Positions 38,509 to 46,194 of a stretch of DNA of 46,194 nt are shown here, piece after piece. The notes beneath the pieces were generated by a model. That model was not told the DNA's origin. It did no database searches and was given only the letters and a program-made list of their open reading frames with translations. The DNA comes from Bacteroidota bacterium (GTDB lineage: Bacteria > Bacteroidota > Bacteroidia > AKYH767-A > OLB10). The stretch's first letter is position 1; every line of letters starts with the position of its first letter. The translations under genes and the position numbers were made by a program. The stretch lies in NCBI GenBank assembly GCA_016717325.1, contig JADKFV010000033.1:1-46194 (forward strand), in the 5' to 3' direction.

Positions 38509-40058
38509 ATATCCTCCTTCTTCATTGGTCTTTCTTTATTACGCCATTTAAAACCGCGTAGTAAAAGTTCGCTTGTATTCAATTCGTCTATTGGATAAAA
38601 TGTTGCTTCGGGTTTATTCAACAAAATTATTTTCGATACTTTGCTGCTATCGAGATGTATTACAAGGTCGCTGCAATCAGCACGGTTTACACCTACAAGT
38701 TGTTTGGCATTGTTACGGCCATAGTATATTGTTTGGCCATTGCCCTCCACATTTATTTTATGCAATTCATTATTTTCAAAATAGCCTATCATATTTTTTC
38801 CGCGTATTTGGTTGTATCGATTGGTATCTTCATACGATGCAATAAACGATGATTCGAACATATACATTTTCGAAATTTTATTGTTCTCCATTTGCAAGTG
38901 AATGCTATCGCCTGTTATTTGGTTACTATCGCTCCACAGCACTGGCAATGTAAACATGCGCATTAGCGTATCGGTAGTAGAGTAGGTGAGGGAGTCGCAT
39001 TTGCCTTGAAAATCTTTCTTAAAAAATTTTACATGATGATAAGCGAAGTAAGTTTTTTGCTTTCCGCTTGTATCACTCTTTGCAAACAAGGTATCGGCAT
39101 GCATGAAAAGAGAATCGCTATCGAAAATCTGTATCAGTTGAGAGCGGCCTGTAACAAAGGTTTGTCCGCTTAGTTCATTGTATTTGCCATAGTCACCGGC
39201 AATGATAGTTTTTTGCAAGCTATCGCTAAGCATTACGTTTCCAAATGCTTCGCCTGTGCCGGCTTTTTTATCGTAGCGCAAACTATCGCCAAATAATTTT
39301 TGCTCTTTCGATTGTATAAAAGAATTTTTTCTGAAAAATGATTTATCCGTATCAGTATTGTACCAACCACTTTCGCAATAAATAAAAGTAGCATCGCGCC
39401 CACTCGATTTTATATAAGTAGGACCAACAAAAGTTGCGGTGTGTGTTGTGGTATTGTACATAAGCGTATCACCTGTTAGCCGGTAGCGGGGATTTACAAG
39501 CACCACATTTTTTTTGAACGACAACATTTTTGTATTGCTAAAATAATAACCAAACTGTGATGTAAGCGTATTGTCTTTATCAACTATGGTTGCTCCGTTG
39601 TTATAAAAACCTGTTTCAGTGTTCATATTATAATCCAATGCCTCGGTGGTGAGTACCATTTTATTGTCGGTCATGCGCACATTGTTGGTAATGGTTGCCA
39701 ATTTGGAATCGCCATCGTAATGCAAAAATTTTCCTGTGAGATTGAGGTCGTTATTTTTTACTATGCGGACATTTTCGTAAGCATCCACAACGTTGGTAGC
39801 ATCGTAAAAATAGGCGCTATCGCAATACAACTTTACTTCGCCCTGCGAAAAAACCACATTGCCTTTAAGCCTGCGGGCAATACTCACCACATCATCAAAA
39901 ACAAGCGAGTCAGCATGTTCGAGTTTTATTTTTTCTTTTTTCTCCTGTGCGTATACACCTATGGTTGTGGTGCAAAACAGAATTCCGAAAAATAGTTTTG
40001 CAAAAAATTGCGCAGACTTAAAATAGTTTGTGATGTAAAAATCAAATGCTCCTTTCAT
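38493..40058 (-). CDS. OstA/LptA-like periplasmic protein
   Basis: 521 residues from ATG 40058 (MKGAFDFYITNYFKSAQFFA), which places the signal peptide (FFGILFCTTTIGVYAQ) correctly; the frame is open to 40127. Repeated short beta-jellyroll strands with the OstA pattern: LKGNVVFSQGEVKLYCDSAY, ENVRIVKNNDLNLTGKFLHYDG, NNVRMTDNKMVLTTEALDYN, KNVVLVNPRYRLTGDTLMYN and further repeats. Known: LptA-type proteins form a periplasmic bridge for lipopolysaccharide; this long Bacteroidota form, annotated OstA-like, is of unproven role. The last codons lie in the caatactaaa array. Confidence 0.85.
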   Translation of the reverse strand: MKGAFDFYITNYFKSAQFFAKLFFGILFCTTTIGVYAQEKKEKIKLEHADSLVFDDVVSIARRLKGNVVFSQGEVKLYCDSAYFYDATNVVDAYENVRIVKNNDLNLTGKFLHYDGDSKLATITNNVRMTDNKMVLTTEALDYNMNTETGFYNNGATIVDKDNTLTSQFGYYFSNTKMLSFKKNVVLVNPRYRLTGDTLMYNTTTHTATFVGPTYIKSSGRDATFIYCESGWYNTDTDKSFFRKNSFIQSKEQKLFGDSLRYDKKAGTGEAFGNVMLSDSLQKTIIAGDYGKYNELSGQTFVTGRSQLIQIFDSDSLFMHADTLFAKSDTSGKQKTYFAYHHVKFFKKDFQGKCDSLTYSTTDTLMRMFTLPVLWSDSNQITGDSIHLQMENNKISKMYMFESSFIASYEDTNRYNQIRGKNMIGYFENNELHKINVEGNGQTIYYGRNNAKQLVGVNRADCSDLVIHLDSSKVSKIILLNKPEATFYPIDELNTSELLLRGFKWRNKERPMKKEDIFSIE

Positions 40059-40143
40059 TCCGGAACAAAATAAATCATTTATCATTAGAAATAAGCCAAA
40101 AGAAAAAAGTAAAAAGAAATAAGTCAATTGTCAATAGTCAATT

Positions 40144-40262
40144 GTGAATTGTGAAAAATCAAAAAGAAAAGGCAAAAGTGAAATGTGAATCGTGAATTGT
40201 GAAAAATCAAAAGAGAAAAGGCAAAAGTGAAATGTGAATCGTGAATTGTGAAAAGTCGAAGG
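40144..40262. repeat. 48-base tandem repeat
   Basis: Units 40144-40191 and 40192-40240 (gtgaattgtgaaaaatc...) are nearly identical, followed by a partial third (40241-40262). It lies between the OstA-like and metallophosphoesterase genes (40128-40419); the open frame through it is an artefact. Confidence 0.8.
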
Positions 40263-40329
40263 AAAGAAGTCAACAACAAACTCCAAAACTAAAAACTTTC
40301 CTGACCGTAAAAAGAAGCAGAACATCCTT

Positions 40330-40435
40330 CCGTAAACGAAAAGAAGAACGAAGAACGAAGAACAAGGTTCCCCGCAAACCGTAACAAAGAACAAAGAACA
40401 ATCCTCTCCGCAAACGTAACTAAGAACTGTATTTC
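40330..40435. repeat. Repeat related (inverted) to 37057-37215
   Basis: Contains gaacgaagaacgaagaacaa, gttccccgcaaaccgtaac, aacaatcctctccgcaaacg and taactaagaac, reverse complements of the 37.1-kb motifs. The TAG stop of the metallophosphoesterase gene (40420-40422) lies inside the last motif. Confidence 0.6.
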
Positions 40436-41679
40436 AAATCAATCACAGTAATCTCCGGCATTATTCCCACACGGCCGGGATAGCCCAAAAACCCCAGGCC
40501 ACGGTTTACATAAAGGTGTTGCTTCGCTGCAGTATACAAACCTGCCCATTCTTTGTAAATATATTGCACCGGACTCCATTTAAATCCGGGTATTTCGATA
40601 CCGAATTGCATACCATGAGTGTGGCCTGCAAGCATAAGATGGATGAAAGGAAATTTTGTAAGCACTTCGCTAGTCCAATGTGATGGATCGTGCGATAATA
40701 AAATGTTGAACCCCTGAGGCACAAAATTATTTGTGGCTTTGCCGAGGTCGCCATACTTTGGAAACTGCATATGCGAACTCCAGTTTTGTACGCCTACCAA
40801 ACCAATTTTTTCGCCACCTTTTTCTACATGATGATTGGTATCGAGCATCAGATTCCAACCCATTTCGGCATGTATGGCTTTAAGCCTATCGAGGTTGGCA
40901 ATCTTTGCTTCGGGGCTATCCCATCTATGATAGTCGCCATAATCATGATTTCCCAAAATAGAAAATACGCCATGTGGTGCCTTTATGCGGCCAAACAATT
41001 CAATAAATGGTTCGGCTTCAATCGACTTTTCGTTTACAAGATCGCCCGTAAAAAAAATTATATCGGGCTTTTGTGCCAAAATAATATCCACAGCGCGGTC
41101 CACTTTATGTTCAAAGGTAAAACTTCCTGTATGCAAGTCCGATATTTGCACAATGCGAAAACCATCAAATGCCTTAGGAATACCATCATGCTTCAATGTA
41201 ATTTTTCGCACCGAATAATTATAAGCACCTTTCACCATTCCATATATCATAGCACCAAACGGAATGGCAGCAACCAATAAGCCCGTTTTAACGATAAAAG
41301 ATTGGCGGCTTATTTTTTCGCCACCACTCGCAGGTGTCAATTCCTTTGCATCGCTTTTGTCAAACATACTTATTATGTATCGCACCCCACGAATGATATC
41401 ATCGATCAACAAAAACACTACGAAAAATAATTTCGAAAAATAAAATATCACCACAAAGGCAAAAGAGTAGGTGCGAAAGGTTTTGTTCCATTCGTGGTAA
41501 TCATAAATTGCAGCTGCCAAAATCAGAGCATAGCACAAACCGCATAACGACCAAAAAATAATAGTGCCGGTGCGCTCGCTAATTAAAGTTGAATTGCGGA
41601 GCAAAACTTTTAAGCCAGAAAAAACATATATATCGATAACAAAGAGAAAAACAACAGTAACCAGCATTCGTAAGAACAT
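40420..41679 (-). CDS. Membrane-anchored metallophosphoesterase (YkuE-like)
   Basis: 419 residues. N-terminal membrane helices (VTVVFLFVIDIYVFSGLKVL, IIFWSLCGLCYALILAAAI, TYSFAFVVIFYFSKLFFVVF, and one near residue 135), then a calcineurin-like domain with all five motifs: VQISDLHTGSF, FFTGDLVNE, SILGNHDYGD, LLSHDPSHW and LMLAGHTHGMQFG. Binds two metals and hydrolyses a phosphoester; UDP-2,3-diacylglucosamine-like lipid substrates are possible but not shown. The frame is intact to a normal C-terminus (GRVGIMPEITVIDLKYSS). Confidence 0.92.
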   Translation of the reverse strand: MFLRMLVTVVFLFVIDIYVFSGLKVLLRNSTLISERTGTIIFWSLCGLCYALILAAAIYDYHEWNKTFRTYSFAFVVIFYFSKLFFVVFLLIDDIIRGVRYIISMFDKSDAKELTPASGGEKISRQSFIVKTGLLVAAIPFGAMIYGMVKGAYNYSVRKITLKHDGIPKAFDGFRIVQISDLHTGSFTFEHKVDRAVDIILAQKPDIIFFTGDLVNEKSIEAEPFIELFGRIKAPHGVFSILGNHDYGDYHRWDSPEAKIANLDRLKAIHAEMGWNLMLDTNHHVEKGGEKIGLVGVQNWSSHMQFPKYGDLGKATNNFVPQGFNILLSHDPSHWTSEVLTKFPFIHLMLAGHTHGMQFGIEIPGFKWSPVQYIYKEWAGLYTAAKQHLYVNRGLGFLGYPGRVGIMPEITVIDLKYSS

Positions 41680-41804
41680 AAAGCCTTTTTTTAAAATTTA
41701 TATTAAGTAGACAACAATAAGGGAAATTTGTTTCACATTATTCATGGAAACATGAATCGATTAGAATTATTAATGGTAAATTAACAAGAAGACGCAAGCA
41801 TTAA

Positions 41805-42467
41805 TTACGGCTGTAATACTTGCCTGGTCCATGTTTCATCATCGGTAAGTGTAAAAGCCAAACGATCGTGAAGGCGACTTTCGCGCCCTTGCCAAAATTC
41901 GAAATAGTTGGGCACCACACGAAACCCACCCCAATGTGGAGGTCGTGGTACTGGCATGTCGGTATATCTTTTTTCCAACTCTGATATTTTATTGTGCAAC
42001 ATATCGCGGCTTTCAAGATTCTCGCTTTGTGCCGATGCCCATGCACCTATTTGACTTTCGCGGGGGCGGGTAGCAAAATAATCATCGCTTTCGGTGGTGC
42101 TTACTTTTTCGGCAAATCCTTCTATGCGCACTTGCTTTTCTATATTATGCCAATAAAAATTCAATGCGCAGTTTTTTTGCGATAACAAATCCTGGCCCTT
42201 CTTGCTTTGGTAATTAGTGAAGAACGAAAAACCTTGCTCCGTAAAATCGCGCAACAAAACTATGCGTGACGATACATGAAAAGTACTCGTTGCAGTGGCA
42301 AGATTCATAGCATGTGGTTCACCTGAACCCTCGTTCATTGCCAGTTGAAACCATTCACCAAACAATGTAAACGGGTTGTCGTAGTTCGAATAGGTGTCCG
42401 AAAATTCTTTACCATAATTCAGTCTTTGCGATAAAATATATGCGTTTAAATCTTTACTATTGTCCAT
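41805..42467 (-). CDS. pdxH: Pyridoxamine/pyridoxine 5'-phosphate oxidase
   Basis: Converts PNP/PMP to pyridoxal 5'-phosphate with FMN and O2. Start ATG 42467 (MDNSKDLNAYILSQRLNYG) preferred to ATG 42491 by family length; 220 residues. Seen: HAMNLATATSTFHVSSRIVLLRD-type substrate region (in part SSRIVLLRDF), FFTNYQSKKGQDL, FYWHNIEKQVRIEGFAEKV and the PNPOx signature FEFWQGRESRLHDR. Complete and apparently intact. Convergent neighbours are absent; the barrel gene is divergent. Confidence 0.95.
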   Translation of the reverse strand: MDNSKDLNAYILSQRLNYGKEFSDTYSNYDNPFTLFGEWFQLAMNEGSGEPHAMNLATATSTFHVSSRIVLLRDFTEQGFSFFTNYQSKKGQDLLSQKNCALNFYWHNIEKQVRIEGFAEKVSTTESDDYFATRPRESQIGAWASAQSENLESRDMLHNKISELEKRYTDMPVPRPPHWGGFRVVPNYFEFWQGRESRLHDRLAFTLTDDETWTRQVLQP

Positions 42468-42508
42468 ATTATTTTTAAGTTTAATTTTCAATCGTTATCT
42501 TTCGGTTT

Positions 42509-42516
42509 TAATTTTG
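42509..42516 (+). promoter_or_regulatory. -7 box for the outer-membrane barrel gene
   Basis: TAATTTTG matches TAnnTTTG exactly, 19 bases before ATG 42536, in the divergent gap with pdxH. Confidence 0.4.
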
Positions 42517-42535
42517 ATGATACGCTATTAGTTAC

Positions 42536-44119
42536 ATGCGCCAATTTTACGGTTTTATTTTTATATGTTTTATAGTTATTCATGCTGCAGATTTAAATGC
42601 ACAGCGCCATCGTAATTTTGGTTTCTTCAACAGGCAAAGTTTAGAACTTTTCGTCAATAACAAAACCATGCTTCCCGTAAAATTTTCGAACCCAAATCCT
42701 AAATTATCAGCCAATTTAAATTATTCTCCCGCCAAAGGATTAAATTATCATCATCGTTTAAATTCTTTTATGTCCTATCATACAGGTTTACAATTGGGTT
42801 ACGAAACATTCAACCTTAACCTTGCTGCCGATGTTACAAATGTAGGCGATACGGCATATTTCTCATCACCTGCATTGAAAATAAAAAAGGACATTTTTTT
42901 TTACCAAATCCATTCGGGAATTTCTTTCAATCATTTTGTAAACCGCTCAGGCATGCTTGAGTATTCATTGGGCTTCAATTTTCGATATTTAACAACCAAA
43001 ACATTAAAAAATACCTGGCGCACTTTTGCTTTAAACAAAGAAGATTTAGTAACGCAAAAATATTTTGAATTAAACACCGGTTACAATTCCAATCGATTCC
43101 TTATACAACTTACACCTGCCATTAATTACCGTTTTTTGTTTCAAAGCAAAAATTTTATCTCCATAGGTCTGCAAGCTTCATATAGCGTTTCGCCAGCAAC
43201 CAACCTTGGTGCATATACTTTTTACATGAGTAACAATAATACCAAACGATATGGTAAAGTAGATTTTACATACAATAATATATCACTTCGATTTGGTTAT
43301 GGTTTTACTTTAGATAATATATCGAAGCGAAATAATTATTTGCGGTTGCTTCGTTCGCGCGATAACTATAACAAACTGAAATGGCGCAACGATAAGCAAA
43401 AACTTTCCGATGACGAAGTGTTGACTTTAGATGCTTTTACATTAAATGTTGGTTATGTGTTTTTAGGAAAATTAAAACCCTCCGATAAACTGTCATCAAT
43501 CATTCTCTCAGGAAAACCCAGAGTTGGATTTAAGTTTGGTGGTGAATTTATTCGCAACCAAAAAGCACCTTTCGATTTGGTTTATGGTGCTTCACTCATT
43601 TTCAATAATTATAATGCAACAGCAAAATATAAAATCGAAGGTGTCAATCCCATTGCAGGCCAATATCAATATCAGTCGAAATTGAAGTTGTCTTATGCAT
43701 TGCTTTACACCGGATTGGAATTTAAATTAAGCACCGGGCATTTGCTGAAACCTTTGTTCCGTGCGGGTTTAAATTATCAATTGAATATTGCCGACAAGTT
43801 TAGTTTTCATGATTTCGATAATTTGGAAAATGATGATACCCAACTGGGATTTTCGGTTGGCAAGAGCAATGCTACCTTTTTCAACATAAACCCAACGGTA
43901 AGTATTGGCACTTTTTATTTATTGGCAAATAAAGATATGATTTCTGTTCGTCTCGAATATCAGTATGGCTTGCAAGATAATTTAGCTGCACATGCATCAA
44001 TTTCAAATAATGGCGAGTTCAATTTTGCCAGCACTAAATGGAGCAATAATTATGTTGCTTTTTTAGTGTCATTCTACTTCAATAAATCGAACAGATTTTC
44101 GATGGTAAGGCTCAATTGA
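42536..44119 (+). CDS. Outer-membrane beta-barrel protein, unknown function
   Basis: 527 residues with signal peptide (MRQFYGFIFICFIVIHAADLNAQ). The mature part is rich in alternating aromatic/polar strands (FMSYHTGLQLGYETFNLNLA, SLGFNFRYLTTKTLKNTWRT, FISIGLQASYSVSPATNLG, ISLRFGYGFTLDNISKRN, NYVAFLVSFYFNKSNRFSMV), with a C-terminal strand typical of barrels. At least a dozen strands; no periplasmic plug or TonB box seen, so a transporter is not indicated. Alone in its transcription unit or leading into YqgE. Confidence 0.75.
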   Translation: MRQFYGFIFICFIVIHAADLNAQRHRNFGFFNRQSLELFVNNKTMLPVKFSNPNPKLSANLNYSPAKGLNYHHRLNSFMSYHTGLQLGYETFNLNLAADVTNVGDTAYFSSPALKIKKDIFFYQIHSGISFNHFVNRSGMLEYSLGFNFRYLTTKTLKNTWRTFALNKEDLVTQKYFELNTGYNSNRFLIQLTPAINYRFLFQSKNFISIGLQASYSVSPATNLGAYTFYMSNNNTKRYGKVDFTYNNISLRFGYGFTLDNISKRNNYLRLLRSRDNYNKLKWRNDKQKLSDDEVLTLDAFTLNVGYVFLGKLKPSDKLSSIILSGKPRVGFKFGGEFIRNQKAPFDLVYGASLIFNNYNATAKYKIEGVNPIAGQYQYQSKLKLSYALLYTGLEFKLSTGHLLKPLFRAGLNYQLNIADKFSFHDFDNLENDDTQLGFSVGKSNATFFNINPTVSIGTFYLLANKDMISVRLEYQYGLQDNLAAHASISNNGEFNFASTKWSNNYVAFLVSFYFNKSNRFSMVRLN

Positions 44120-44204
44120 TTCTTACCCAAAATATTTTATTTCTAATTTGGGTGGACATAATTTTTTTGTCACTATTACATTTTTATTTGAAGAAAAATA
44201 TGGA

Positions 44205-44759
44205 ATGATGATAAAAGTAAACACTGGCGATTTGTTAATTTCGGAACCGTTTATGCACGATAAGTATTTTAAACGTTCGGTAGTATTATTGAGTGAACAA
44301 AATAAAAATAATGCGCTGGGCTTTATTCTCAATAAGCCCACCGACCTTATGGTAAATGAAGCCATTTCAGAATTTCCCGAATTTGATGCTCCTTTGTTTT
44401 TTGGTGGCCCGGTCGAAACCGACATGCTGTTTTATCTCCATACACTTGGACGAAGTTTGAAAGGCAGCAAAAAAATTGCCGATGGAATTTATTGGGGAGG
44501 AAATTTCGATACACTGAAAATGATGATTGACGATAGAAAAGTAATGAAAAACGATATAAGATTTTTTGCCGGTTACTCTGGCTGGGATTCCGACCAATTG
44601 ACTAACGAAATAGAACAGAAATCGTGGTTGGTAAGTAAATCTTCTCCACAGTTTACCTTCAATAATAATTATGAAACACTTTGGAATCAGGTTTTGAAAA
44701 GTATGGGCAACGAATTTTCTATGATTTCTAATTTTCCCGAAGACCCATCACTCAATTAA
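44205..44759 (+). CDS. YqgE/AlgH family protein
   Basis: About 184 residues from ATG 44205 (MMIKVNTGDLLISEPFMHDK); the frame is open to 44148 but the earlier part has no family similarity. Conserved segments: YFKRSVVLLSEQNKNNALGF (here as FKRSVVLLSE and GFILNKP), PLFFGGPVETDMLFYLH and FFAGYSGWDSDQLTNEIEQKSW. Known: YqgE/AlgH (UPF0301/DUF179) proteins, cytoplasmic, AlgH linked to alginate regulation in Pseudomonas; function here unknown. mnmH starts 15 bases after the stop, consistent with an operon. Confidence 0.92.
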   Translation: MMIKVNTGDLLISEPFMHDKYFKRSVVLLSEQNKNNALGFILNKPTDLMVNEAISEFPEFDAPLFFGGPVETDMLFYLHTLGRSLKGSKKIADGIYWGGNFDTLKMMIDDRKVMKNDIRFFAGYSGWDSDQLTNEIEQKSWLVSKSSPQFTFNNNYETLWNQVLKSMGNEFSMISNFPEDPSLN

Positions 44760-44774
44760 CACTACAAAAATATT

Positions 44775-45806
44775 TTGCCGGTAAAAGTTTTTCCTGTTCA
44801 TGAATTTTTAGAATTACAAGTCAGCATGCCTTGTGTGGATACGCGCAGCGAAGCCGAGTTTACTCATGCCCATTTACCCCAGTCGCAAAATATCGCCTTG
44901 CTCAATAATGATGAACGTGCCATTGTTGGAACTACTTACAAGCAAAACGGAAATGAAGCCGCAGTTTTAAAAGGATACGAATTGGTAGGTGGAAAATTTG
45001 CTGATTACATCAAGCAAGCAAAAAAATTAGCGCCCGAAAAAAAAATTGCCGTGTATTGTTGGCGTGGTGGTATGCGTTCGAATATTATGGCGCAACTTTT
45101 TTCTAATGCCGGTTTCGAAGTCAGTTTACTCAATGGAGGTTATAAAGCATTCCGAAATTTTGTTTTGGATACATTAAAAGAACCACGCAATATTTGGATT
45201 GTAGGGGGTAAGACCGGGAGTAACAAAACAACAATATTAAATTTGTTGAAAGAATATGGTGCACAATCAATAGATTTAGAAGGCCTTGCCAATCACAAAG
45301 GTTCAGCATTTGGCGCACTCGGTATGCCACCACAACCTTCGTCCGAAATGATGGAGAACATGCTTGCATTGCAATGGAAAAATATGAATCCCGAACTTCC
45401 ACTGTTTCTCGAAAACGAAAGCAGTAAAATTGGCTCGGTAAAAATAAATGATGATATCACCAATATGATGCGGCTTGCAAAAACAATCACTATTGAGAAA
45501 AGTGTGGAGCAGCGCATGCAAAGCATCATGCACGAATATGGAAATTTCCCTGCCGAAGATTTAATTGCATGTACAATGAAATTAAAAAAACGACTCGGTG
45601 GTTTGCGAATGCAACAGGCAATTGATTTTTTAAATGAAAATAAAAAAACAGAATGGCTGCAAATATTATTGGATTACTATGATGGTGGATATACGCACAG
45701 CAACGATAGACGAACACCGCAGGCTAACTTAACTATTAATGGAATTGGAGTATCGAATGAACAAATTGCGAAAAATATTATTGAAGCAGTAAAAAACATT
45801 TCTTGA
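44775..45806 (+). CDS. mnmH: tRNA 2-selenouridine synthase
   Basis: Exchanges sulfur of 2-thiouridine 34 for selenium (via geranylation) using selenophosphate. Starts at TTG 44775 (MPVKVFPVHEFLELQ), which matches the family N-terminus better than any ATG downstream. 343 residues: rhodanese-like domain with CVDTRSEAEFTHAHLPQSQN and YCWRGGMRS (catalytic Cys), then a P-loop domain GGKTGSNKTTILNLL, in which the usual GSGKT reads GSNKT, followed by DLEGLANHKGSAFGALG. A selD gene is not in the window. Repeat DNA begins 11 bases after the stop. Confidence 0.9.
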   Translation: MPVKVFPVHEFLELQVSMPCVDTRSEAEFTHAHLPQSQNIALLNNDERAIVGTTYKQNGNEAAVLKGYELVGGKFADYIKQAKKLAPEKKIAVYCWRGGMRSNIMAQLFSNAGFEVSLLNGGYKAFRNFVLDTLKEPRNIWIVGGKTGSNKTTILNLLKEYGAQSIDLEGLANHKGSAFGALGMPPQPSSEMMENMLALQWKNMNPELPLFLENESSKIGSVKINDDITNMMRLAKTITIEKSVEQRMQSIMHEYGNFPAEDLIACTMKLKKRLGGLRMQQAIDFLNENKKTEWLQILLDYYDGGYTHSNDRRTPQANLTINGIGVSNEQIAKNIIEAVKNIS

Positions 45807-45814
45807 CAACCTGG

Positions 45815-45958
45815 CCGCCTCGGTTTGTGTCCCCACAAACCGACAGAGCCCTCCACGCTCGTTATCCCCACAAACCGACAATCATCCTCGCCCGCCTCGG
45901 TTTGTGTCCCCACAAACCGACAGAGCCCTCCTCGCTCGTTATCCCCACAAACCGACAA
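45815..45958. repeat. 77-base tandem repeat with perfect palindromes
   Basis: Two units, 45815-45891 and 45892-45958, each with tcggtttgtg tccc cacaaaccga (10-bp perfect stem) and a second ccccacaaaccgaca after a ctcgctcgttat spacer. The region is GC-richer than its surroundings. In the 45807-46179 gap I see no gene otherwise; 45978-46016 resembles the 6.1-kb repeat and the rest is AT-rich upstream sequence of the next gene. Confidence 0.85.
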
Positions 45959-46179
45959 AAGTTTCATCAATTAAAAACCTTTGTGGTTTTTCGTGCATTT
46001 AGTGGCAAAATATATTTGGTAAAATAAATTCGGCATACAAATATATGAAGTGCCAAAAATTATAAAGTATTCATTCGTCTTATTCAGCGAATAACAGGGC
46101 AGGCATGGCAAAAAGTATTTCCTTTGTGTCAAAAATATTTCCTTTTTGCAACCATATTATTTTAAAATTAAAAGCGAAA

Positions 46180-46194
46180 ATGGAAAACATAAAA
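46180..46194 (+). CDS. Possible start of a further gene (truncated)
   Basis: ATG 46180 followed by five codons (MENIK) up to the end of the window, preceded by AT-rich sequence with two tatttcctttkt-like direct repeats (about 46116-46147) that look like a promoter region. Nothing about its product can be said. Confidence 0.3.

Noticed and set aside
40131..40394. 87-codon frame rich in FHNSRFTFHFCLF
   Set aside because: Produced by the 48-base tandem repeat.
45815..45958. Possible CRISPR array
   Set aside because: Only two tandem units with identical 'spacers'; it is a simple tandem repeat.
1..46194. tRNA, rRNA or riboswitch
   Set aside because: I found no cloverleaf with CCA-type context, rRNA-like segment or recognisable riboswitch core by reading both strands; a covariance-model scan would be decisive.

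Overview
The window is AT-rich chromosomal DNA from a member of the Bacteroidota. Evidence for the phylum: four proteins end in a recognisable type IX secretion (T9SS) C-terminal sorting domain, there are OstA-like, DUF5684, DUF2071/DoxX-like and TonB-C-terminal-domain proteins typical of the phylum, starts generally lack strong Shine-Dalgarno sites, and TAnnTTTG -7 boxes lie upstream of several genes. A Chitinophagales-like lineage is my guess, at low confidence. I see no rRNA, tRNA, CRISPR, phage or intact transposase gene.

Layout. 0-6 kb: 5' part of a secreted lamin-tail-domain protein, an AddB-like PD-(D/E)XK nuclease, a small outer-membrane-type protein and recN (DNA repair). 6-12.5 kb: HupE/UreJ-like membrane protein, MuiA-like DUF4139 protein, a block of palindromic repeats, DUF5684 protein, small secreted protein, AIM24/TIGR00266 protein and a beta-CASP metallo-beta-lactamase RNase interrupted by an in-frame stop. 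12.7-18 kb: a 1766-residue T9SS protein built of tandem ~290-residue modules. 18-19.3 kb: a decayed gene end and a three-gene VapBC-like toxin-antitoxin cassette. 19.5-24.1 kb: MscS channel, a T9SS seven-repeat propeller protein and a T9SS lysyl-oxidase-like protein. 24.4-28.2 kb: alpha/beta-fused 2-oxoacid dehydrogenase E1, murQ and a conserved hypothetical gene. 28.3-34.5 kb: GNAT acetyltransferase, T9SS sulfatase with a CBM6-like domain, then an operon of DoxX-like, DUF2071, methyltransferase and membrane protein, and a zinc-ribbon membrane protein. 34.6-46.2 kb: GH20 hexosaminidase, TonB-like protein, OstA-like protein, metallophosphoesterase, pdxH, an outer-membrane barrel, YqgE/AlgH, mnmH/selU and the first codons of a further gene.

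Two properties cut across the window. First, at least nine otherwise well-conserved genes are broken by frame changes, mostly one base lost in a homopolymer, plus one in-frame TAA. This pattern suggests uncorrected sequencing error rather than mass pseudogenisation, so I annotate those genes as full spans and give the break positions. Second, almost every convergent gap and several 3' ends carry palindromic or tandem non-coding repeats of several unrelated families, some containing the stop codon of the neighbouring gene.

Functionally the window mixes housekeeping (recombination, PLP salvage, tRNA modification, outer-membrane biogenesis, muramic acid recycling) with a secreted set (lysyl oxidase, sulfatase, hexosaminidase, giant modular protein, propeller protein) suited to extracellular matrix, glycan or surface biology. 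The most distinctive item is the T9SS lysyl-oxidase-like protein at 21.7-24.1 kb, which retains the copper His motif and both residues that form the LTQ cofactor in animal enzymes.
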